A stretch of DNA of 64,000 nt. Source: Thalassolituus sp. UBA1087 (GTDB lineage: Bacteria > Pseudomonadota > Gammaproteobacteria > Pseudomonadales > Oceanobacteraceae). The stretch covers positions 1-64,000 of the forward strand of contig DCCG01000032.1 in NCBI GenBank assembly GCA_002314145.1. The letters run 5' to 3'. Positions within the stretch are counted from its first letter, which is position 1; the number at the start of each line of letters is the position of its first letter. A program made the position numbers and the translations under genes. Of this stretch, positions 36,028-45,100 are shown one piece after another. The notes below the pieces were generated by a model, which saw only the letters and a list, made by a program, of their open reading frames with translations, made no database searches and had not been told where the DNA came from.

Positions 36028-36550
36028 TTAATCCTCACGCTCCGGCGGAGTGCGGCAAAGAATACCATTGCATCAGCACTCCGTTTCTCTCCTTATTTCT
36101 CTCCTTGTTTCCTGGCTTATCAGTGTGTTGCGACGGCCGCTTTTGCCGGTCCGCCGTGCTGTTGTGTGTTGTGCGATGTATGTGTGTTTGCAGTGCAACA
36201 GGCCGCAATAGCCTTCGGTCGCAGCAGGCGTGCATCATCCCCGTTTGGGGGTGTGGCTATGCGGCGGTTCTGTCGTCCGGAGGTGGCATCAGGTTTATTT
36301 GGCCTTAGTGGAAAAATATAACCACCGATAACCTGTCCATCCTGTAGCCGTTTTATCGAAACAGGCCTGTTTTTACCTGGGTCGTCACCTAAGTCATTGT
36401 TTTTAAGGGATAAATTATAATTCTTTTGCATTAGTCTCTATCGTGATTAACTGGGCCTAAGTAGCACGGCCGTATTGAATCTGATATCTTGTACGTCCGT
36501 ATCACTACGGTCTGAATACGAATAACAAAAATAATATCAGGGAGATTCAG
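36028..36550. other. Long leader region upstream of the lectin operon
   Basis: About 520 bp without a supported gene. It contains a perfect 14-nt palindrome (36359-36372) and, near 36500, a short CCGT/ACGG hairpin. Short open frames here have no ribosome-binding sites. The length suggests a regulated promoter or a long untranslated leader for the operon that starts at 36551. No riboswitch family was recognised. Confidence 0.5.
36359..36372. promoter_or_regulatory. Perfect 14-nt palindrome upstream of the lectin operon
   Basis: AAACAGGCCTGTTT lies about 180 bp before the first gene of the operon. It may be an operator. No consensus is recognised. Confidence 0.3.
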
Positions 36551-37690
36551 ATGGCATCAAAATGCTGTCTCGCGCTCAGCATCGCGTTCTTTTCTGTGCC
36601 ATTGCCCGCCCTGGAAGCGTTGAATGAACAGGCGCTGTCCGAGGTTACCGGTCAGGCTCAGGGGCTCAGATATACGTCTGAGTTTGATGCCAGTGTCGAC
36701 ACCATCAGTTATATCGACGATGACGGTCTGGATGGCGGGTCCGTGGGCGAAATAACCCTGTCTCCCGTTCGTGTATACACCCAGACCAACCGGCCTGTTC
36801 AGGTGGATCTCGAAGTCCGTGACGTTAACGGTGAGAAGGCCCTGGTATTTACCAATCGCGATCTGCCGGTTGAGCTGGAGATTGCCTCCATCAGTATCAA
36901 TGGTGATTCGCTGGGGGGCTATGGTCAGGGAAATTTTCAGATTGGCAGTGGTGATTCGGTCATTACTTATCTTTATGCCGGTGGGCACGATGGCAACGGT
37001 CTGACCCTGGATCTGGATATCCCGGCCTCTATGTCGTACGAAACCTGGTATGAGGACGAAGGCACCCGTCTGACGACGACGGTGGATTTTGGTGATCCAT
37101 ACGACTCTGCCGGTGGCGGTTTATTTCTTGATGATATTTCGTTTGATCTGGAAAGTGACGGCCTGCGCATGGGCTTGCCCACCACGTCCGGTGGCAATAT
37201 TAATTTTTACAATGTGCGGGTTGGCGACGATGTGCTCAACAGCCTGGCGCTCCGTAATGTGGCATTGCAGTCAGGCAGTTATCTGATGATAAAAAATGCC
37301 CGCGGTGCGGATGAATACGGCCTTGAATTTGACGCATCCATCGCAGCCGGATCGAGCCTGGATTTTGTCTATATCGCCGGCGAAGTCGATGACAACTATC
37401 TGACCTCGGATATTTATGAGTTATCAGCCTCTGTTTCGGCGTTGTCTGACCTGCAGGTTAACGGGCTGAGAATGAATGTTGATGGTGAGCGGGGCCTGGT
37501 GTTCGATTTTGATAGCTCAGAGGCAGGCAGTGGTGCCAGTGCCAATGTGCTGGTGGAAAACATCACCATGTTACGCAGCGATCAGGTGGCAAGCATTCCG
37601 GATGCTACCCGTGAGTCGCTCAGTATTGGCACTATGGATGTTCAGCTGAATATTTCTGACAACAGTTACCTTCAGGTTCAGGGGCATTAA
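36551..37690 (+). CDS. Exported protein with post-signal GQ motif, paralogue 1
   Basis: The protein has 379 residues and an N-terminal signal peptide (about 20 residues). Immediately after it comes ALNEQALSEVTGQAQG, the motif shared by five genes of this cluster. The rest is beta-rich and acidic, with repeated patterns such as DISFDLESDGLRMGLP and LQVNGLRMNVDGERGLVFDFD, without Cys and without a recognised enzyme domain. It is the first gene of a six-gene operon. The GGGAGA site is good. The C-terminus SYLQVQGH has a weak outer-membrane-like aromatic pattern. Likely periplasmic or surface-exposed; the function is unknown. Confidence 0.85.
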   Translation: MASKCCLALSIAFFSVPLPALEALNEQALSEVTGQAQGLRYTSEFDASVDTISYIDDDGLDGGSVGEITLSPVRVYTQTNRPVQVDLEVRDVNGEKALVFTNRDLPVELEIASISINGDSLGGYGQGNFQIGSGDSVITYLYAGGHDGNGLTLDLDIPASMSYETWYEDEGTRLTTTVDFGDPYDSAGGGLFLDDISFDLESDGLRMGLPTTSGGNINFYNVRVGDDVLNSLALRNVALQSGSYLMIKNARGADEYGLEFDASIAAGSSLDFVYIAGEVDDNYLTSDIYELSASVSALSDLQVNGLRMNVDGERGLVFDFDSSEAGSGASANVLVENITMLRSDQVASIPDATRESLSIGTMDVQLNISDNSYLQVQGH

Positions 37691-37691
37691 T

Positions 37692-39155
37692 ATGCAGAAG
37701 ATTATTCCCGTCCTGAGTTTTCCTGTGATGTTCGCTGCCTCGCCAGTGATGGCAATGCAGGCCATGGATGAAGCCAGTATGGCAGCCGTGGCCGGGCAAT
37801 CCGGGATAACCATTGAAACCAGTACACTGAACCCTGATGGCGATTTTCTTACCACCGGAGAAATCCGCTATACCGAAGAAGATAAAGACGGCCAGGGGGA
37901 TGATTATGTGTCAATTGACAGTCTTAAATTGCGTACCTATCAGACGGACGTCAACGGTAACTTTGCCGGCGTTGATACTTTCCGTACTGATATTGATGTT
38001 GATGCCGGTGGGAATGTCAGTATCCGCACCAGTGATGTTGATACGCTGGACCTGGAGCTGGGGGCTGTTTCCTTCAGTGGCCGCACATTATTCGGTGCAG
38101 TAAGGTTTTCAATGTGGGAATTTGTCGGCAGCAGCTATCTGGAAACCGTCTTGCTGAACAGCGCTGATGGCGCCAAAGTCGGCTTCCGTTCGGTGATGGA
38201 AGAAGGCAGCGGCCTGACCTACCAGTTTGATGAAGATAATGTCACTTTTTCTTCCGATATTGTTTTTCTGCCCGCCGATGGTGAAAGCACTTTCCGCAGT
38301 GAAGTCTTTCTGACCGGTGATAATGATCAGCTGAAGCTTGAACTGGGTGAAACCAGTGGCAGTTTTGAAATCAAAAATATCTCACTGCTGGATGCGGCGG
38401 GGAATAATATTTTTGGCACCAATAATTTTGGTGATGTCGGATACGCCAATCTGGGGGTCGATACCGGTTATTTCACGATCCGTGGTAATCCTGATGCGGA
38501 TACCGACGGCATTCTGGGTGAAATCAATACGGACCTGACGGTTGGCAATCTTTTCTATCGCACCGGTGGTCAGCGTCTGAATCTGAACAATGTGCGCCTG
38601 AATACCAATGGTGAAATGACTTATACGCTGGACTTTATCGATACCGGTTATACCTCCGGCGTTGATATCAGTCTGTCAGACCTGAGTGATCTTGATCTGA
38701 CCATTGGTGCTGTGAATTTCAGTGCGGGCGATGGCAGCGGGGCGACTGCCAGTATGGGCTCTTACGCTGTAGAGAATTTAAACCTGAATGGCGACAGCAT
38801 TAATCTGCAACTCTACACCCTGCCAGGGGCCGGATCAGAAGGTATGCAGATGGATCTGACCATGGCCGGAACAACCGATTTCGATCTCACCATTACGGAC
38901 GACGATGACGGCAGTGGTAACCCGCAACCTCAGCTTACCGCACAGGTTGTTATCAACAACTTTTCATTATCCCAAACCATTGATCAGACGGAGAAAGGTC
39001 TTCATGTAGGCATTGTCGACCAGAGTATGGATCTGAATATCAACCGGATCCGTATGGGGGATGGATCGACTCAGCAAGGACAAACGGGGCGTATTGTGAT
39101 GAACAATATTTCACTTCAACCAGGCAGTTATTTCAGGGTGGAGCCGCTCCGGTAA
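37692..39155 (+). CDS. Exported protein with post-signal GQ motif, paralogue 2
   Basis: The protein has 487 residues. A signal peptide is followed by MQAMDEASMAAVAGQSGITIET. The body is rich in Asp, Gly, Ser and Thr, with repeated LxLGxVxFSxRTLFG and LNLNGDSINLQLY type strands, suggesting a long beta-solenoid or beta-sandwich surface protein. No catalytic motif and no Cys are seen. It starts one base after the stop of the previous gene, so the two are co-transcribed. It resembles the DUF6160-type and Acinetobacter FilA-type exported proteins in its N-terminal motif (from memory, not checked). Confidence 0.85.
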   Translation: MQKIIPVLSFPVMFAASPVMAMQAMDEASMAAVAGQSGITIETSTLNPDGDFLTTGEIRYTEEDKDGQGDDYVSIDSLKLRTYQTDVNGNFAGVDTFRTDIDVDAGGNVSIRTSDVDTLDLELGAVSFSGRTLFGAVRFSMWEFVGSSYLETVLLNSADGAKVGFRSVMEEGSGLTYQFDEDNVTFSSDIVFLPADGESTFRSEVFLTGDNDQLKLELGETSGSFEIKNISLLDAAGNNIFGTNNFGDVGYANLGVDTGYFTIRGNPDADTDGILGEINTDLTVGNLFYRTGGQRLNLNNVRLNTNGEMTYTLDFIDTGYTSGVDISLSDLSDLDLTIGAVNFSAGDGSGATASMGSYAVENLNLNGDSINLQLYTLPGAGSEGMQMDLTMAGTTDFDLTITDDDDGSGNPQPQLTAQVVINNFSLSQTIDQTEKGLHVGIVDQSMDLNINRIRMGDGSTQQGQTGRIVMNNISLQPGSYFRVEPLR

Positions 39156-39168
39156 AGGCAAGCAGTCT

Positions 39169-42100
39169 ATGAATAACTATTATAAATATAAAAACATTCT
39201 TACATTTTTTCTGCTACTGACAACTGCTTGCGCTGCTCAGGCCGCGACCAACAGTGCCGGTGTCAGTATCTGGTATGACACGGGCGCAACCGGCGGGCTG
39301 ACCGCTGCCCAGGCACAAAGCATCAATGCCGATACGGTTACCTTCTGGGAAGGGGAAGAACCCAATGACTCGGGCGGTGAAGATTGTGCGACACAGGAAG
39401 CCGGTGGACGCTGGAACGATACAGATTGTAGCGATAACAATCCGGCAGCCTGTTTTGACGGCAGCAACTGGGTACTCAGCGGAAACACCAATTACGCCAG
39501 TGTTAGCTGTCCGGTAAATACCGTCTTTGCGGCACCGGTCACCCGGGCACAGCGTGATCAGTTAATCAGTGTTATGAACAATGCCGGGGAAAGTACGGTT
39601 TATATTAATGCTGATGATCGTGGTACGGAAAACATCTGGCTCATTAATGCAGCAGCAACCACGCAATTCGCTCCTTTCTGGAATACCGGTGAACCCAATG
39701 ACGCGGGTGGTAATGAAGATTGTGCTGAAGTTCAGACCGATGGCCGCTGGAATGATATTCCCTGCGATGCGGCAAGGCCTCTGGCCTGTGCTGATGCCGG
39801 TTTAACTGTATGGCAGGTCACGGGCGGAAGTTATGCGTTTACCCGTGTTGACGACCTCAATCAGGTGTGTGAACAGGAATTCGGCGCCGGATATCAGTTT
39901 GCTGCGCCACGTACCGCAGGTGAGCAGTCCGCACTGAATAATGTATTGGCTGGTCCGGTTCTTGTTAATGCAACGGATCGCATGGTTGAAGGTTACTGGA
40001 TGCTGAACCACGGCATTTTTAACTGGGCGCCGGGGTATCCTGCCAGTGCTCAGGGAAACTGTGTGACGGTTCGTCAGAGCGACGGGCGCTGGATCAGCAC
40101 CGATTGTGATGACAGTGCATATCTGACCTGTACGGACGGCACAGATTGGCTGATCCGTAATTCTTCCCATATTTTCAGTAACGCTGTGCTGGATATCTGT
40201 GCACGGCCGGATAATGACAGTCAGAGTACCAACCCTTACCGTAATTATTATCTGGCTGCTCCCCGTACCGAACAGGAACGCTCGCAGGTGAGTGCGGCAA
40301 TACAGGCGCAGCCGACAGGAGCATCTGCCTGGCTGAATGTAAAACACCTGGCGGATGCCGGGCGCTGGTTATGGAATGACGGCTATCAGCGTCCACTGAA
40401 TGGCGGAGATCTGCGCCAGCTGACGTTTTATGATGTCTATGATGACGAGTACGAATTCCTCAATGGTCCCTGGACCCGGCCTGACGGTACAGGCATTAAT
40501 CTGCAACAGGCACAGCAGGAAAATCTGGCCAGTTATTCTCTGTTTGCACCGGTTGAACCCAATGATTCCGGTGACTGTGTTCAGCTGTATACCGATGTTA
40601 ATGAAACGGCGACCTATGCTAACTGGGATGATACGGGATGTGACAATGCCAAACACGTTGCCTGTTATGACGGTAATGAATGGCGCATATCCCCCTCTGC
40701 AACGTCGATTGGCGGTAATAACGAGAATCCGGAAAATTTAAGTGCGGCTTTTGCCGCCTGCGCCGCGATTGAAAAGAATGGCGTTGCCGGAAACTTTGCT
40801 TTTGCGACACCAACATCGTTTAAGCAGACCCGTGAATTATTAGCCATCGCTATTGGTGGCGGATACAACGACGGTATCTGGATCAATATTAACGACAAGC
40901 GTTACGAAGGCACCTTTATTTATAACCTGGGAATGGACGTTCTCGCACCTTTCTGGAATGACGGTGAACCCGGTGGTGCAGCGCTGGAAAATTGTGCCGT
41001 GCAACGTCAGACGGGCACACTCTGGGACGATGTAAGCTGTACCAATGCCTATCCGATTGCCTGTTATGACCCGGGGCAGGGGAATAATGGTGACTGGAAA
41101 ATAACATCAGCCGATTACAGCGTAAATGATATTGCTGCCCTCTCTGCTGTCTGTGAATCGGCATTTGATGGACGTTATAAATTCTACGCTCCACAAACCC
41201 TGACACAGAAAAACGATCTTGTGGCTGTTATGGCAGCCGCAGGAGTGGAACGTGTTTTTATCAATGCCAGTGATGAACAAAGTGAAAATAGCTGGAAACT
41301 GAATCAGGAAATCAATAACTGGGCGGCGGATCAGCCATCATCCGATGGCAGTGAATTATGCGTATCCGCAAACCTGGCGAGTGGCTTATGGCAGGCACGC
41401 CCGTGTTCTGATGAACTGCCGGTGGCCTGCAGTTCAGGCAGTATCTGGTCATTTTCAGCAACCGCCGTCACGCTGGAAAATTTTTCTGCGGCTCAGGAGG
41501 CCTGTGATGCTGTGGGTGACGGACTGCTGTTTGCCGCGCCCAGAGTGATGGATTCTGTTCTTGGCCTGCAGTATTACGCCCATATGCAGGGACTCGGTGG
41601 GGATGTCTGGATAAACGGCAATCGTCTGCAGAATGTTTCCCACTGGACATGGAACGAATATCAGGTCGCGATGCCATCATGGGGCGATGCGCAACCGGAT
41701 GGTGGCGAAAGTGAAAACTGCGCACTGCTGATGAATAACGATGCTGCCAGCTGGACTGATGAAGCCTGTGATTCATCTTCTGACCATGCTTACCTCTGTC
41801 ACAATGGCAGCCAATGGGCCCTGTCATCTGTGCGCGGAACCCTGTCTGACTTTTCTTCTGCTGTGGCTGCCTGTGCGGACCTTGGCGCCGGCTGGCGCTT
41901 TGCCGCACCGCAGACTTATAACGATAACATCAGTGCCCGTGCTGTTATGGGGGCAGAGAGTTCCGCGTGGATCAATGCCACGGATACGGTCAAAGAAGGG
42001 CAATGGATAACCAATGCAGCCAATATTGCTCAGTATCCGGCCTGGGCAGCATTCCAGCCGGACAACGGCGGTATTACCGCGGCTGCAGAAAGCACCCTGA

Positions 42101-45100
42101 TTAACGGTGAAGACTGTGTATATCAGGATAATAATGGCCAGTGGTTCGATACCAGCTGTACGTCTGCCGCCGAATATTCCTGGGCCTGTACTGATGGTTA
42201 TACCTGGAAAGTCACGCGGCAGGCAGGACGCATACAGAGTCTGGCCGACGGACATAAACAATGTTTTAGTGAGTATGGCAGTGGCTACGTGTTCGCCGTG
42301 CCGCTCAATATGGATGATGCCATTCAGCTGGATTTTGCCCGTCTTCAGGCGGCACTGGATTCTGATACTGTCATTGACCGGGTGTGGCTGAACATCACGG
42401 ATGGTGGCAGGGAAGATAATGTTGGCGGTAATGGCAGCGGGTCTGAATTCCGGCGCAACCTGCCGTTTACCAACTGGATAGCGCCTTATCCGGGGCAGGA
42501 ACCTGAAGACGTCTGTGTGTTTAAATCAACCGTGGGTGCCGGTCAGAATAATCCCTGGCGTACAGCGGACTGCACAGCCAATGCTGCACATTATGCCTGC
42601 TTTAACGGTTCTGACTGGCAGGTTGCTACTTCACAGGGAACACTGGTCAACGGGTCTGTGCAGATTGTTCCTCAGGCCGGTGATGATTACTGGTCTTATG
42701 AACGCGGCAATCGTTTATGTAAGGATCAGTTCGGTGCTTCTTATTATTTCTCTGCGCCGGTGACGGCGGCAGAAGAGCAGGCATTGGATACGGCCATTCG
42801 TCTCTCGCCGGCACAGGTGAAAAATACCTGGCTCAATTATTATTACGTCAGCAATATCGCGACAGATAATAACCGCTGGTTTGCTGACCGGTTGAAACTC
42901 GGTATCTGGCAGAAACCTGTGTTCGATAATTATAACAACTCTGACTGTGCGTTACTCGACAGCGCAGGCAACTGGACTGATGTTCCCTGTCATCAGGATC
43001 ACGCTTATGCCTGTTTTAATGGCCAGTGGCAGGTGGTGGCTTCCGGGCCGTGGAATAATGGTTTTGCGGCCTGCGAAAATCAGAATGCTGTGTTTGCGGT
43101 CCCCCGCACGCCAGGTGAACTCAATGCGTTGCGGGCTGAAATGGGCAGTTCACCGGTATGGATCAACCTGACCGATACAGCGCTGGAATCCCAGTGGATT
43201 GCCAACCGCCTGCGCTATGCCTGGTGGTCAGATTCTGAACCCTCCAATATATCCAATCGCGACTGTGCGCGCATGAATACTCAGGGTGAATGGTATGCAG
43301 CCAAGTGTCTGGTAGAAGAAGCACCATTCGCCTGCCGCAAAGTGACCGGCAGTAATATCGAATGGTTTGTCAGTTCCGAAGCGGGCGTGTGGTCGCGTGG
43401 ATTTTCAGTCTGTGCGGCTGAATTTGAAGACAGTGAATTTTTTGCTCCTCATGCCTTCGGTAATCAGTCTGCCACACTGGATCAGCAGGCGCTGGCTGCC
43501 ATTGTTGCCGCTGCCGGGCAGGATGTCTGGCTGAATATGAGTGATCAGGAAGTAGAGGGCAGCTGGCGTCCATACCAGGTGTATGGCGACTGGGGAATCA
43601 ATACCTTACTGGACGAAAATAATGACTGTGCTTATTTCGATCGGGTGACCGCCGGTTCCGGAACCTGGTATGCCGATGCCTGTAAATACACGGCGGCGAC
43701 CGCGGTCAGCCGTGGCTTCGCCTGCACTAATGGTTATGAATGGCGCATCGTTAATTCAGCGGCGACGACAGAGCAGCGCTGGTCGGCTGGCTTTACTGCC
43801 TGTGACGCCCTGGATACGGCAGAAGAGGACTGGACCTTTGCGGCGCCAACCGATGCGGTTCAGAACGCTAAACTCAAGCTGGCTATGGAGCTGTCAGATC
43901 TCGGTCAGGTATGGATCAATGCTCACGACCGTTATGAAGACGGTGACTGGCAAATCAATGGCGCAGAAACGAACTTCCCGGTGGTGGCGGATACTTCAGC
44001 CACTGCGCTGCTGGTTAATGAACAGCAAACCGGTCTGTTGTTGAGTGCTACGCTGGCTGATGATGAAGCGCTGAGTATTGCTTCTGCGGAATGGACGCTG
44101 GCAGCGGACAGCCGTTTCGCCGACGTATCCGACTCTGGCGTGACAGTCTCGAATAATGCTCTGCAGACCGGAGCGGCGGGAACCGGCAGCGTGACCGCAA
44201 ACTATGATGCCCCCAGGCTGTTGCAGCAAGATGCACTGTTAACCTTCAAACTCACGGTGACGGATATTCCACCGGGCACGGCGTCTGCTGTGGCCGCCGA
44301 ATACTTTGTCACCGTTCGGGTAAAAGCACCCATACTGGCCCATTACGATTTCAACAGCGCCAGTGTTCCACAGCAGGACATCAGTGGTAATGGCCACCAC
44401 GCTTTAAATACCGCGGCTAATCCTTTCCCGGATGTGTTCAATGGCGCTCTGTCGCTGAATGAAGATGATGCCATGGTGGTTCCGGGACTGGCTCAGGACA
44501 CTGATAACGGGCTGGATATACCGGCAGAAGAATACACGGTGGCATTCCGACTCAGTGTGGAAGACGCGGGCAGCGCCAGTGGCACAGGTGCACGGGGAAT
44601 TCTGCACAAAGGTGATACCGCAGCGCAGCGCCAGCCACTGATGACACTGGCAGAACTGACAGATGAATTACTGGTGTCGCAGACGACCGCGGGCGGTAAT
44701 CAGTTGTTGAATGCCGGTGTTATTAATGACCGCCAATGGCTGAACATTATTTACCAAAAGACGGTCGATAGCCTGACGCTTTATATTGATAATGAGCCTG
44801 TTTCCGTCGTTGATATCAGTGGCCAGGCATCGCTGGCTAATAATGGCAATCTGTACATTGGTCATGGTCCCGGTGTTGAGCGTGCATTTATCGGACTCAT
44901 GGATGACATTCAGATTTTTAACCGCGCACTATCATCCGCTGAACGTGACAATATTTTACCGCCACCGCCAGCCGGTCGTGTGCAGTTCCGCGATGCATCC
45001 TCCATTGCGGATGAATTTGAGTCTCCGGATAACAGTGTCACCATTCACCTGGAACGCAGCCGTGGCAGCAAACAACCGCTGACGGTTTACGTCGATTTTA

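Noticed and set aside
36105..36431. Several short frames in the leader of the lectin operon
   Set aside because: They have no ribosome-binding sites, overlap each other on both strands, and lack plausible composition.
36610..36655. The post-signal GQ motif as a double-glycine bacteriocin leader
   Set aside because: It resembles LSxxELxxVxGG leaders, but it lies after a Sec signal peptide, lacks GG, and no C39 peptidase transporter is nearby.
39300..43950. The repeated lectin DNA as a CRISPR or satellite repeat
   Set aside because: The repeats are in frame, around 100-140 codons long, and similar only at protein level; the DNA is not repeated closely.
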